A stretch of 64,000 nucleotides of DNA, from assembly GCA_046292345.1 (NCBI GenBank), contig JBKBRC010000011.1, positions 1 through 64,000 of the forward strand, written 5' to 3'. The stretch's first letter is position 1. Every line of letters starts with the position of its first letter. A program made the position numbers and the translations under genes. Source of the DNA: JBKBRC01 sp046292345 (GTDB lineage Bacteria; Bacteroidota; Rhodothermia; Rhodothermales; Rubricoccaceae). The notes under the pieces are model-generated. The model was given only the letters and a program-made list of their open reading frames with translations. It made no database searches and was not told where the DNA came from. Shown here piece after piece: positions 39,844 through 48,534 of the stretch.

Positions 39844-41226
39844 TCAGTTGGTCAGGCTGCGGATGGGCGCCGGGATGCGCCCGCCGCGGCGCGCGAAGAC
39901 CGCGCTCGAGAGCCCCGAGACGGGCATGATGGGCGCGCGGCCAAGCAGCCCGCCGTAGTCCGCCCACTCGCCGACGCCCTTGCCGTGGACGGGCAGGATG
40001 CGCACGGCCGTTGTCTTGTCGTTGATCATGCCGATGGCGAACTCGTCGAAGAGGATGCCGGCGATGGTCTCGGCCGGCGTGTCGCCGGGGATGGCGACCA
40101 TGTCCAGCCCGACCGAGCAGATCGCGCTCATGGCCTCGAGCTTCTCGAGCGTGAGGTGCCCTGCGGCGGCGGCCTCGATCATCGCCTGGTCCTCGGAGAC
40201 GGGCATGAACGCCCCGGAGAGGCCGCCCACGTGGCGTGCGGCCATCAGCCCGCCGCGCTTGACGGCCTCGTTGAGCATGGCGAGCGCGGCCGTCGTGCCG
40301 GGCGCGCCGACGTCCTCGAGGCCCATCGCGCGGAGCACGGCCCCGACCGAGTCGCGCTCGGCCGGCGTAGGCGCGAGCGAGATGTCGACGATGCCAAACG
40401 GGACGGGCTCGCCGGTCCGGGCCGAGAGGCGCTCGGCGTGCTGCCGCCCGATGAGTTCGCCGGCGCGCGTGATCTTGAAGGCCATGCGCTTGATGGCGTC
40501 GGTGAGCGCCCCGAAGTCGGCGCCCGGCCCGAGCGCCTCGACGGCGCGCAGCACCACGCCTGGCCCTGAGATGCCCACGTTGACGGCCGCGCCGGCCTCG
40601 CTCGGGCCGTGGAAGGCGCCCGCCACGAACGGGTTGTCGCCGACGGCGTTGCAGAACGCGACGAACTTGGCGCAGCCGATCGAGTCGCGCTCGGCCGTGG
40701 CGCGCGCCATGCCCTTGATGGCCCGCGCGACGGCGAGCACGGCATCGGCGTTGATGCCGGCGCGCGTCGAGCCGCACGCGACCGAGCCGCACACGCGCGC
40801 CGTCTCGGCCATCGCCTCCGGCAGCGCCTCGATGAGCGCCGCGTCGCCGGGCGTGGTGCCCTTCTCGACGAGCGCCGAGAAGCCCGCCAGGTAGTCCACC
40901 CCGACGGTGTCGGCGGCGCGGTCGAGCGTGCGCGCGAGCGCGACGAAGTCGGCGCGCGAGAAGCCGTCGGCGGCGAGGGCGGCAGGCGTGATCGAGACGC
41001 GCTTGTTGGCGATGCGCACGCCGAATGTCTCCTCGACCTCGCGTGCGACGGCCACGTGCTCGGCCGCCTGCCGCGTGATGCGGTCGTAGATGTTCTGCCG
41101 CGTGGACTCCGGGTCGCGGCTGGCGCAGCCGCGCAGGCTCACGCCGAGCGTGACGGTGCGAATGTCGAAGGCGTCGGCCTCCGTCATGCGCACGGTTTCG
41201 AGGACTTCGTGGTGGGAGAGCGGCAC
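39844..41226 (-). CDS. UPF0210 (PFL/DUF711) family protein
   Basis: 460 residues, cytoplasmic. Strongly matches UPF0210: N-terminal ETVRMTEADAFDIRTVTLGVSLRGCAS, GSTRAGINADAVL, NVGISGPGVV and IPGDTPAETIAGILFDE. The family is structurally known but biochemically poorly defined. The start is GTG at 41226, which restores the N-terminal helix typical of the family; the internal ATG would remove it. The ACT-domain gene upstream is its usual genomic partner in many bacteria, suggesting an allosterically regulated pair. A 13-bp duplication lies between the two genes. Confidence 0.92.
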   Translation of the reverse strand: MPLSHHEVLETVRMTEADAFDIRTVTLGVSLRGCASRDPESTRQNIYDRITRQAAEHVAVAREVEETFGVRIANKRVSITPAALAADGFSRADFVALARTLDRAADTVGVDYLAGFSALVEKGTTPGDAALIEALPEAMAETARVCGSVACGSTRAGINADAVLAVARAIKGMARATAERDSIGCAKFVAFCNAVGDNPFVAGAFHGPSEAGAAVNVGISGPGVVLRAVEALGPGADFGALTDAIKRMAFKITRAGELIGRQHAERLSARTGEPVPFGIVDISLAPTPAERDSVGAVLRAMGLEDVGAPGTTAALAMLNEAVKRGGLMAARHVGGLSGAFMPVSEDQAMIEAAAAGHLTLEKLEAMSAICSVGLDMVAIPGDTPAETIAGILFDEFAIGMINDKTTAVRILPVHGKGVGEWADYGGLLGRAPIMPVSGLSSAVFARRGGRIPAPIRSLTN

Positions 41227-41256
41227 GGGCGCGAGGGCGTGGAGGGCGTCGCGCGC

Positions 41257-41282
41257 AGCCCGGAGCCGTAGCCCGGAGCCGT
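41257..41282. repeat. 13-bp tandem duplication between UPF0210 and ACT genes
   Basis: AGCCCGGAGCCGT at 41257-41269 and 41270-41282, perfect, just downstream of the ACT-gene stop codon (41301, minus strand). Confidence 0.88.
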
Positions 41283-41300
41283 ACGCGGCGCGGGCGGAGG

Positions 41301-41738
41301 TCAGGGGCGGTGCATGGCCGTGAAGAGGTCCTCGTGCTGCACGAGCACGCGCGCGCCGAAGCGCTCGCCGCGGGCATGGAGGCGGTCGCGGAGGGTGCCG
41401 AGCGCCGGCCCGCCGGCGGGCAGGTCGGCGATCAGCACGACCGTGAAGTAGCCCTGCAAGACCTTCTGCGACACGTCGAGGATGTTGACGCCGGCCTCGG
41501 CGAGCTCGGCCGTGAGAGCCGCGAGCACGCCCGGCGTGTCGCTGCCGTAGGCCGTCACCACAAAGCGCGTCGCGCCCTCGGGCACGGCGGCGGCGCGGGG
41601 CGCGGCGGCAGGCGCGCCGCCGCGCAGCACAGCGCGCGCCACGCGCTCGACGCGCTCGGGCGTGGCCTCGTCGCCGAGGGCGGACGCGATGCGGTCGATC
41701 AGGGCGCGGACGTCGGCAGGGCGGTGGGCGGCGGGCAT
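41301..41738 (-). CDS. ACT domain protein (UPF0237-like)
   Basis: 145 residues. An N-terminal helical segment of about 50 residues, then one ACT domain (RFVVTAYGSDTPGVLAALTAELAEAGVNILDVSQ, followed by GYFTVVLIADLP). ACT domains bind amino acids or other small ligands. The stand-alone ACT protein usually found beside UPF0210 lacks the N-terminal extension seen here. ATG at 41738 is supported by a TAGCTTGC box 22 nt upstream. Probably cotranscribed with UPF0210 and perhaps the sensor kinase. Confidence 0.88.
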   Translation of the reverse strand: MPAAHRPADVRALIDRIASALGDEATPERVERVARAVLRGGAPAAAPRAAAVPEGATRFVVTAYGSDTPGVLAALTAELAEAGVNILDVSQKVLQGYFTVVLIADLPAGGPALGTLRDRLHARGERFGARVLVQHEDLFTAMHRP

Positions 41739-41760
41739 CGGGCGGCGGGGCAGGGGGAAG

Positions 41761-41768
41761 GCAAGCTA
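41761..41768 (-). promoter_or_regulatory. -7-like promoter box TAGCTTGC
   Basis: TAGCTTGC on the minus strand, 22 nt before the ACT-gene ATG; same box and spacing as elsewhere in the window. Likely promoter for the ACT-UPF0210 pair. Confidence 0.45.
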
Positions 41769-41900
41769 CCGCCGGAGGCCGCGCGCTCGGAAGCGCTGCC
41801 GGTGCACGGCCTCCGGCACAGCAGGGGCGGTTCTGGATCCCCGCCGGAGCGGCCCTCGTTCCGCCTGCCCGTCCCTTCGCTCATTCTCCATACGCACCCG

Positions 41901-43562
41901 ATGGCTACCGCTCCGCCTCCCGGCTTCGTCCGCGTCGCCTCCACCTCCGACCTTGCCGACGGCGAGATGAAGCAGGTCTCGGCCGACGGCACCGACGTGC
42001 TGCTCGCACGCGCCGGGGGCCGCTTCCACGCCTGCACGGCGTTCTGCACCCACTACGGCGCGCCGCTTGCCGACGGCCTGCTCTGCGGCACGACCGTCGT
42101 CTGCCCCTGGCACCACGCCATGTTCGACGTTGCCACGGGCACGCTCGAGGCGCCGCCCGCGCTCGACCGTCTGCGCGCCTTCGAGGTGCGAGTCGAGGGC
42201 GAGGACGTGTTCGTGCGTGCGCCCGCCGACGCCGGCGCGCACGGCGAGGACGTGCCCTACCGCGTCTCCGACGGCGCGCCGGCCGCCTCGCCTCCGGAGG
42301 GCGGCCGGGAAGGCGCCGGATCCCCCGACGATCGCACGTTCGTCCTCGTCGGTGGCGGCGCGGCGGCGCAGGCCGCGGCCGAGGCGCTTCGCGAATTCGG
42401 CTTCCGAGGGCGTATCCTCATGCTCTCGGCCGATGCCCACCCGCCCTACGACCGCACCAAGCTCTCCAAGGGCGTTCTGGCGGGAAAAGCCGGGCCGGAC
42501 GCACTCCCGCTTCGCGACGCGGCGTTCTACCGGCGCCTCCGCATTGATGTGCAGACCGGCGCCCAGGTGACTGCGCTCGACCCCGCCGCGCGCCTGCTCA
42601 CGCTCGCCGGCGGCGAGACCGTCGCCTACGACGCCTGCCTCGTTGCGCCCGGTGGCACGCCGCGCCGCCTGCCCGTGCCCGGCGCCGACCGCGACGGCGT
42701 GTTCCTGCTCCGCTCGCGCGAGGACGCCGGGCGCCTCGTCGCCGAGGCCGAAGGGGCGCGCCGCGTGGTGGTCGTCGGGACGGGCTTCATCGGCATGGAG
42801 GCTGCCAGCAGCCTCTGCGACCGCGGCCTCGACGTGACCGTGATCGGGCAGGACGCGGTGCCGTTCGCGCGTGTGCTTGGCGAGCAGGTGGGGCGCGTGT
42901 TCCAGGAAGCCGCCGAAGGCAAAGGCGTGCGCTTCTGCCTCGGGGCGACCGTCGAGAAGATCGAGCCGGCCGAGGGGGACGGCCTGCGCGTTGTGCTCGA
43001 AGGCGGCGACGCCGCCGAGGGCGACCTCGTGCTGCTCGGCGTCGGCGTGCGCCCGGCGACGGACTTCCTCGAGGGCCAGCCTTTCCGCCGCGGCGACGAC
43101 GGCGCGCTCGAGGCTGACGCGCACCTGCGCCTGGCCGACGGCCTCTACGCCGCCGGCGACGCCGTGCGCTACCCCGAGGCGCGCCTCGGCGCGCCCGTGC
43201 GCATCGAGCACTGGCGGCTGGCGCAGCAGCACGGCCGCCACGCCGCGCGCGCCATGCTCGGCCATGCGGCACCGTTCGAGGAGGTCCCGTTTTTCTGGAC
43301 CGGGCAGTTCGGGCTCGGCCTGCGTTACGTCGGGCACGCCGAGGACTTCGACGAGGTGGTGGTAGACGGTGACCTCGGCGCGCGCACCTTCGTCGCGTTC
43401 TACGTGCGCCAGGGGCGCGCCGTCGCGGCGGCGGCGGTCGGGCGCGACCGCGATGCGGCGGCGTTCCACGTGCTGCTCATGCGCGACGCCGTCCCCGCCC
43501 CCGACGCGCTCCGCAGCGGCGTCGATCTGCAGGCGCTCGCCGCGCGACGCTGCGGCAGTTGA
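41901..43562 (+). CDS. Rieske-FAD/NAD(P)-dependent oxidoreductase (AIFM3-like)
   Basis: 553 residues. An N-terminal Rieske [2Fe-2S] domain with ligands Cys49-x-His51 and Cys68-x-x-His71 is fused to a pyridine nucleotide-disulfide-type reductase: FAD-binding VLVGGGAAAQAAAEAL, NAD-binding VVVVGTGFIGMEAASSL and the C-terminal LADGLYAAGDAVRYP FAD motif. The arrangement is that of nitrite-reductase-like/AIFM3 proteins; the electron acceptor is unknown. The frame is open upstream, but ATG at 41901 starts the Rieske domain correctly. The stop codon TGA overlaps the first base pairs of a large 17-bp tandem array. Confidence 0.92.
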   Translation: MATAPPPGFVRVASTSDLADGEMKQVSADGTDVLLARAGGRFHACTAFCTHYGAPLADGLLCGTTVVCPWHHAMFDVATGTLEAPPALDRLRAFEVRVEGEDVFVRAPADAGAHGEDVPYRVSDGAPAASPPEGGREGAGSPDDRTFVLVGGGAAAQAAAEALREFGFRGRILMLSADAHPPYDRTKLSKGVLAGKAGPDALPLRDAAFYRRLRIDVQTGAQVTALDPAARLLTLAGGETVAYDACLVAPGGTPRRLPVPGADRDGVFLLRSREDAGRLVAEAEGARRVVVVGTGFIGMEAASSLCDRGLDVTVIGQDAVPFARVLGEQVGRVFQEAAEGKGVRFCLGATVEKIEPAEGDGLRVVLEGGDAAEGDLVLLGVGVRPATDFLEGQPFRRGDDGALEADAHLRLADGLYAAGDAVRYPEARLGAPVRIEHWRLAQQHGRHAARAMLGHAAPFEEVPFFWTGQFGLGLRYVGHAEDFDEVVVDGDLGARTFVAFYVRQGRAVAAAAVGRDRDAAAFHVLLMRDAVPAPDALRSGVDLQALAARRCGS

Positions 43563-43826
43563 GGGCGGCTCCGGGTCGAGGGCGGCTCCGGGTCGAGGGC
43601 GGCTCCGGGTCGAGGGCGGCTCCGGGTCGAGGGCGGCTCCGNNNNNNNNNNNNNNNNNNNNNNNNNNNNNNNNNNNNNNNNNNNNNNNNNNNNNNNNNNN
43701 NNNNNNNNNNNNNNNNNNNNNNNNNNNNNNNNNNNNNNNNNGAGGGCGGCTCCGGGTCGAGGGCGGCTCCGGGTCGAGGGCGGCTCCGGGTCGAGGGCGG
43801 CTCCGGGTCGAGGGCGGCTCCGACCC
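43561..43826. repeat. 17-bp tandem array overlapping a stop codon, interrupted by a gap
   Basis: GAGGGCGGCTCCGGGTC begins at 43561, inside the TGA of the Rieske-FAD gene. About 4.8 perfect copies precede the N run and about 4.7 follow it, so there are at least nine. True copy number unknown. Confidence 0.95.
43642..43741. other. Scaffold gap (100 N)
   Basis: Exactly 100 N inside the 17-bp array; both flanks are in the same repeat, so the gap marks an unresolved array length. Confidence 0.99.
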
Positions 43827-43863
43827 GGGGCCGGGGGCCGGCACGGGAAGTCGGTGCGGACGG

Positions 43864-43898
43864 CGAGGGGGGCGGAGCGCGTCGCTCCGCCCCCCTCG
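43864..43898. terminator. Perfect 16-bp palindrome between convergent genes
   Basis: CGAGGGGGGCGGAGCG (43864-43879), loop CGT, CGCTCCGCCCCCCTCG (43883-43898). It lies between the 3' ends of the Rieske-FAD gene (plus) and degP (minus, stop 43923), where a bidirectional terminator is expected. There is no T-tract on either side. Confidence 0.7.
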
Positions 43899-43922
43899 GG
43901 CTATGCGCGGCCGGCTACGGCG

Positions 43923-45482
43923 TCACGACGACTTCGTGAGCGCCGTCAGGAACGTCGCGTTGCCCTGGCGCACGCGCACCAGGAACGTCTGGCCTGTCTG
44001 GACGCTGGCGACGGCCTGCTCGAAGTCGCGCAGCGAGCGCACCGGCTGCCGGTTGGCCTCGACGATCACCATGCCCGGTGCAATGTTCGCCTCCCGGGCC
44101 GCTTCGGAGCGCGGGTCGACCTCCGTCACGATCACCCCCTCGACGTCGGCGGCGACGCCGAAGCGCTGCCGCGCCGTCTGCGAGAGGTTCTGCAGCGTCA
44201 TGCCCATCATCTCGGCCGAGGCGGGCTGGCCCTGCGGCGTGGCGCGGTTGCCGCGGCCGTTGGGGCGCGTCGCGCTGCTGGCGAGGCGGTCCGGGTCGGG
44301 CCGCGTCCCGAGACGTACGCGCGCCGTCTGCTCGCGCCCGCCGCGGTTGAGCGTCAGCTCGACCGTGTCGCCGGGGCGGCGGTTCGAGATGGCCGAGATG
44401 ATGGCGCCGGGGTCCTGGAGCGGCACGCCGTCGATGGCCGTGATCACGTCGTCTACGCGCACGCCCGCCTCGGCGGCGGGGCGGCGGCCCTGGGCGTCCT
44501 CCTGGATCTCGTTGACGACAGCCCCGCTGACAGGGGCGCCGAGGCTGCGCGCGAGCGCGGGCGAGATGGGCGTGAACGCGATGCCGAGGTAGCCGCGCTC
44601 GACCGTGCCCGAGGCGATCAGCTGCTCGACCGTGTTCTGGACGATGTCCACCGGGATGGCGAACGAGATGCCCTGGAAGCCGCCCGTGCGCGTGGCGATG
44701 GCCGAGTTGATGCCGACGATCTCGCCGCGCAGGTTGACGAGCGGCCCGCCCGAGTTGCCCGGGTTGACGGCCGCGTCGGTCTGGATGTAGTTCGAGATGC
44801 CGCCGCCCTGCCGGCGTCCGAGGCCGGAGACGATGCCGCTCGTGACGGTGTTCGAGAGGTCGGGCGAGAGCGGGCTGCCGAAGGCGAGCACCCACTCGCC
44901 TACGCGCAGCGAGGCCGCATCGCCGAAGCGGAGGTAGGGGAAGTCGTTGCCCTCGACGCGGAGCACGGCCAGGTCAGAGAACGCGTCCGTCCCGACGACC
45001 GTGGCCGGGAGGCGGCGCCCATCGAAGAGCGTCACCGTGATGTCGTCTGCGCCCTCGATGACGTGGTTGTTGGTGACGATGTAGCCGTCGGCGCGTACGA
45101 ACGCGCCCGAGCCGAGGCCCTGGCGGACGGGCGGGGCCATGCCGCCGCCTTCGGGCATGCGGAAGAAGCCCTCGAACGGGGTGCCCTCGAACGGGTCGGC
45201 TGGAGCGCTGCCGCCCTGCCGGCGCTGCGCCACCGTGCGCGCGGCGCTGATCTGGACCACGGCCGGGTTGACGCGCTCGGCGACAGTCGTGAACGCGCGC
45301 CCGAGGTCCTGCGCCGAGGCGATGGCGGCGTCGGGCGTGCTCACGGCCTGCGCGTTCGAGGAGGGCAGCAGGGCGGAGAGGCCGCTCAGGCTGGCAGCCG
45401 AGGTGACGAAAAAGACGCCGCCCATGAAAGCCGCCACGACGAGCAGGCCGACGGAGATGCGGCGCTTCGTATCTGCACGCAT
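43923..45482 (-). CDS. degP: DegP/HtrA-family periplasmic serine protease
   Basis: 519 residues. An N-terminal signal anchor (10-31), trypsin-like domain with complete triad His140 (TNNHV), Asp170 (FSDLAVL) and Ser244 (GNSGG), then two PDZ domains (about 285-380 and 425-515) separated by a Gly/Arg/Gln-rich linker. The residues at 85-120 (RRQGGSAPADPFEG, FRMPEGG) form the usual flexible LA loop. A chaperone-protease of the envelope. ATG at 45482 starts the signal sequence; the longer frame to 45518 is not needed. The upstream region holds a repetitive hairpin array and a scaffold gap, so its promoter is not fully known. Confidence 0.94.
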   Translation of the reverse strand: MRADTKRRISVGLLVVAAFMGGVFFVTSAASLSGLSALLPSSNAQAVSTPDAAIASAQDLGRAFTTVAERVNPAVVQISAARTVAQRRQGGSAPADPFEGTPFEGFFRMPEGGGMAPPVRQGLGSGAFVRADGYIVTNNHVIEGADDITVTLFDGRRLPATVVGTDAFSDLAVLRVEGNDFPYLRFGDAASLRVGEWVLAFGSPLSPDLSNTVTSGIVSGLGRRQGGGISNYIQTDAAVNPGNSGGPLVNLRGEIVGINSAIATRTGGFQGISFAIPVDIVQNTVEQLIASGTVERGYLGIAFTPISPALARSLGAPVSGAVVNEIQEDAQGRRPAAEAGVRVDDVITAIDGVPLQDPGAIISAISNRRPGDTVELTLNRGGREQTARVRLGTRPDPDRLASSATRPNGRGNRATPQGQPASAEMMGMTLQNLSQTARQRFGVAADVEGVIVTEVDPRSEAAREANIAPGMVIVEANRQPVRSLRDFEQAVASVQTGQTFLVRVRQGNATFLTALTKSS

Positions 45483-45641
45483 GGGGAGTCTGAGTGTGTT
45501 CGTTCGGTGAGTGAGCAAGGAGCGCGCCCGTGCAGGGCGCAGGCGGTCAACGCGGCCGCGCCGGGGCTTCGTGCGTGTCTCTTTCGCGCCGCTACGGCCA
45601 TCGGATCCCCGCGTCGCAGATTTTCCACGGGGTGTAATCCT

Positions 45642-45829
45642 GGAGTGTAGTCTCCTGGAGTAGTGTAGTCTCCTGGAGTGTAGTCTCCTGNNNNNNNNNN
45701 NNNNNNNNNNNNNNNNNNNNNNNNNNNNNNNNNNNNNNNNNNNNNNNNNNNNNNNNNNNNNNNNNNNNNNNNNNNNNNNNNNNNNNNNNNAGTGTAGTCT
45801 CCTGGAGTGTAGTCTCCTGAAGTGTAGTC
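45642..45829. repeat. 15-bp palindromic tandem array upstream of degP, interrupted by a gap
   Basis: GGAGTGTAGTCTCCT at 45642-45656, an 18-bp variant at 45657-45674, again at 45675-45689, then the N run, then one partial, one full and one degraded copy to about 45829. Each unit is a small inverted repeat (GGAG ... CTCC). Confidence 0.92.
45691..45790. other. Scaffold gap (100 N)
   Basis: Exactly 100 N inside the 15-bp array; length of the missing sequence unknown. Confidence 0.99.
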
Positions 45830-45880
45830 GCTCAGGCTGCGGCGGCGGCGCAGCCCGAGCGCGGGGGAGCTGCGAACGTG

Positions 45881-45921
45881 AAAAACTGCGGGGCGCCCCT
45901 CGGTCCAGAGGCGCCCCGCAG
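45881..45921 (-). terminator. Intrinsic terminator of fumC
   Basis: Perfect 12-bp stem CTGCGGGGCGCC / GGCGCCCCGCAG (45886-45897, 45910-45921). Read on the minus strand it is followed by TTTTT (45885-45881). It lies 125 nt after the fumC stop codon and separates fumC from degP. Confidence 0.85.
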
Positions 45922-46045
45922 CGACGTTTCCGCCGGCTTGCGCCAACGGAGGTAGCACGTCTTCAACGCAAGCCCGGAGAGGGTTCGTACGTGCGGGGCC
46001 GGGCGCGGCCGGTCTGGAGCGGCGGTTTCCCCGGGGTGGCCGTGC

Positions 46046-47434
46046 TCAGTGCTCGCCGGGAATGCCGGGCTCGGTCATCTCGCGCACGTCGAGCAGCGCG
46101 TCGAGGTCGGCGCCGTCGGGCAGCACGCCCATCTCGAGCACGACCTCGCGCACCGAGCGGCCCTCGGCGGCGGCCCGCTTGGCGACCGTGCTCGCGGCGT
46201 CGTAGCCGATGGTGCGGTTGAGCGCCGTTGCGATGGCGGGGTTGCGCTCGAGCAACTCGCGGCAGCGCTCGCGGTTGGCCGTGATGCCCTCGAGGCAGCG
46301 CTCGCGGAACGCGTCGAGCGTGTGCGTGAGGATCTCAACCGACTCGAGGAGCGCGTGTGCCATGACGGGCATCATCACGTTGAGCTCGAAGTTGCCATGC
46401 TGCCCGCCCACGGTCAGCGTGACCGCGTTGCCCATCACGCGCGCGCAGACCATCATGGCGCTCTCGCTCATGACCGGGTTGACCTTGCCCGGCATGATCG
46501 AGGAGCCCGGCTGCAGGCTCGGCAGCGCGATCTCGGCCAGTCCGCTCGTAGGGCCAGAGGAGAGGTGGCGGATGTCGTTGACGATCTTCATCAGCGCCAC
46601 GGCGAGCGTGTTGAGCGCGCCGCCGGCGAAGACGTAGGCGTCCTTGGCCGCCTGCGCCTCGAAGTGGTTCTCGGCCTCGGCGAAGTCGTGCCCGGACAGG
46701 CGCGCGAGCGCCGCGATGGCGTCGGCGGCGAGGCCCCTAGGCGCGTTGATGCCCGTGCCGACGGCCGTGCCGCCGAGCGCGAGCGCCTTCAGGTCCTCGC
46801 TGGCCCAACCGAGACGGCGATCGGCGAGGCGCATCTGCGCCGCAAAGCCGCCGAACTCCTGCCCGAGCGTGACCGGCGTGGCATCCATCAGGTGCGTGCG
46901 GCCGCTCTTGACGACGTCGGCGAACGCGCGGGCCTTGGCCTCGAGCGCGTCGGCGAATCGGGCGAGGGCGGGGCGGAGGTCTTCCTCGATGGCCAGGCGC
47001 GCGGCCACGTGCATGGCCGTCGGGATGACGTCGTTGGAGGACTGGCTCGCGTTGACGTCGTCGTTGGGGTGCACCGCACGGCCGAGCGCGCGCCCGGCGA
47101 GCGTGGCGATGACCTCGTTGGCGTTCATGTTGGTGCTCGTGCCGGAGCCGGTCTGGAAGATGTCCAGCACGAACTGGTCGTCGTAGTCGCCGGCTGCGAC
47201 GGCCCGGGCCGCCTCGGCGATGGCGCGCCCGGTGTCTTCGAGTACGAGGCCGCGCGCGGCGTTGGCCTCGGCCATGGCGGCTTTGACGAGCCCGAGCGCC
47301 TGGATGAAGCGGCGCCCGAAGCGCAGGCTCGAGATGGGGAAGTTTTCCTTGGCGCGCTGCGTCTGCGCGGCGTAGAGGGCGTCTGCGGGCACGCGGACCT
47401 CGCCGAGCGAGTCGCGTTCGATGCGGTAGTCCAT
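46046..47434 (-). CDS. fumC: Class II fumarate hydratase
   Basis: 462 residues, the usual length. Iron-independent fumarase of the TCA cycle (fumarate to malate), cytoplasmic homotetramer. The superfamily signature GSSIMPGKVNPV is intact, as are TGSGTSTNMNANEV near the N-terminal substrate site and GRTHLMDATPVTLGQEF with the catalytic His. ATG at 47434 with a TAGCTTCG box 31 nt upstream; an intrinsic terminator lies downstream, so it is probably a single-gene unit. Confidence 0.97.
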   Translation of the reverse strand: MDYRIERDSLGEVRVPADALYAAQTQRAKENFPISSLRFGRRFIQALGLVKAAMAEANAARGLVLEDTGRAIAEAARAVAAGDYDDQFVLDIFQTGSGTSTNMNANEVIATLAGRALGRAVHPNDDVNASQSSNDVIPTAMHVAARLAIEEDLRPALARFADALEAKARAFADVVKSGRTHLMDATPVTLGQEFGGFAAQMRLADRRLGWASEDLKALALGGTAVGTGINAPRGLAADAIAALARLSGHDFAEAENHFEAQAAKDAYVFAGGALNTLAVALMKIVNDIRHLSSGPTSGLAEIALPSLQPGSSIMPGKVNPVMSESAMMVCARVMGNAVTLTVGGQHGNFELNVMMPVMAHALLESVEILTHTLDAFRERCLEGITANRERCRELLERNPAIATALNRTIGYDAASTVAKRAAAEGRSVREVVLEMGVLPDGADLDALLDVREMTEPGIPGEH

Positions 47435-47465
47435 GGGGAGGGGCAGTGGGACGGAGGCGGCCTGG

Positions 47466-47473
47466 CGAAGCTA
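47466..47473 (-). promoter_or_regulatory. -7-like promoter box TAGCTTCG
   Basis: TAGCTTCG on the minus strand, 31 nt before the fumC ATG, identical to the box before the Wzi-like gene. Confidence 0.45.
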
Positions 47474-47637
47474 CCGCTCCCGGCCGGGCACCGGCGCACC
47501 ACGTGCCGGCCTCACCGGGCTCCCCGCCTCGGGCCGGCGGCCGCTCCGGCCGCGCGCGGGCCTATCACGCCGCCGGGCCGGCCGTTGCCGCGCCGCGAGG
47601 GGCGGGCGAACTTGGCCGCTTCTCTGCCGCTGCCGCC

Positions 47638-48534
47638 GTGCGCCTGATCGACGCCCCCCCTGCCATGCAAGCCCTGGCCGACGCCGCGCGCGCGGCCGGG
47701 CGCCGGCTCGCGCTCGTGCCCACGATGGGCGCGCTCCACGAAGGCCATCTCGCCCTCGTGCGCGCCGCGCGCTCCGCCGTCGGGCCCGGGGGGCACGTGA
47801 CCGTCTCGGTCTTCGTCAACCCGACGCAGTTCGGGCCGGGCGAGGACTTCGACGCCTACCCGCGCACGCTCGAGGCGGACCTGGCGGCGCTGCGCGCCCT
47901 CGGCGGCGTCGACGTCGTGTTCGCGCCCTCGGCGGCGACCATGTACCCGCTCGGCTTGCCGCCGCTGACGAGCGTGCACGTGGCGCGGCTCGGCGAGACG
48001 CTCTGCGGCGCGCACCGCCCCGGCCACTTCGACGGCGTCGCGCTCGTCGTGGCCAAGCTGTTCCTCGCGTGCCGCCCGCACGTGGCCGTGTTCGGGCAGA
48101 AGGACGCGCAGCAGCTGGCCATCGTGCGGCGCATGGCGGCCGAGCTCGGCTTCGGCGTCGAGGTCGTGGCGCACCCGGTCGTGCGCGAGGCGGACGGGCT
48201 CGCGCTGTCGTCGCGTAACCGCTACCTCTCGCCCGAGGAGCGCGCGCAGGCGCCGGTGCTCTACCGCGCGCTCTGCGCGGCCGAGGCCGCGCTCGCCAGC
48301 GGCGAGCGCCGCACCGCCGCGCTCCGGGCGCGCATGCGCGAGGTCCTCGCTGCAGCGCCGCTCGCCCGCGTGCAGTACGCCGAGGTCGTCTGTGCAGATA
48401 CGTTGCAGCCGGCCGGCACGCTCGCGCCAGGGGCCTATCTTGCCGCGCTGGCCGTGTTCTTCGGCCCCACCCGCCTGATCGACAACCTCCCGCTGCACGT
48501 GCCCGGCCCCGCCGGCGAGCCCGCCACCCGATGA
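47638..48534 (+). CDS. panC: Pantothenate synthetase
   Basis: 298 residues. Condenses pantoate with beta-alanine using ATP, the last step of pantothenate synthesis. Motifs: [15 protein letters not shown] (HIGH-like), [30 protein letters not shown] and [15 protein letters not shown]. The family N-terminus ([16 protein letters not shown]) begins right at GTG 47638, so a GTG start is preferred although the frame is open for 60 codons upstream. The stop overlaps panD (ATGA), so substrate supply (beta-alanine by PanD) and use are coupled. Confidence 0.95.
   Translation: MRLIDAPPAMQALADAARAAGRRLALVPTMGALHEGHLALVRAARSAVGPGGHVTVSVFVNPTQFGPGEDFDAYPRTLEADLAALRALGGVDVVFAPSAATMYPLGLPPLTSVHVARLGETLCGAHRPGHFDGVALVVAKLFLACRPHVAVFGQKDAQQLAIVRRMAAELGFGVEVVAHPVVREADGLALSSRNRYLSPEERAQAPVLYRALCAAEAALASGERRTAALRARMREVLAAAPLARVQYAEVVCADTLQPAGTLAPGAYLAALAVFFGPTRLIDNLPLHVPGPAGEPATR

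Larger units (their letters stand above)
45483..46045. other. Gene-free interval between degP and fumC
   Basis: 563 bp as assembled. It holds the 15-bp hairpin-like array and 100-N gap (45642-45829) and the fumC terminator (45881-45921). The 150 bp next to degP, where its promoter should lie, show no clear TAnnTTTG box. Confidence 0.6.

Noticed and set aside
39764..41377. N-terminal extension of the sensor kinase to 1,195 residues
   Set aside because: The extension is an Arg/Ala/His-rich shadow of the UPF0210 gene; recognisable kinase sequence begins near 39763.
43561..45829. CRISPR-like arrays
   Set aside because: Units of 14-18 bp are directly adjacent without spacers, and no cas gene is nearby, so they are simple tandem repeats.
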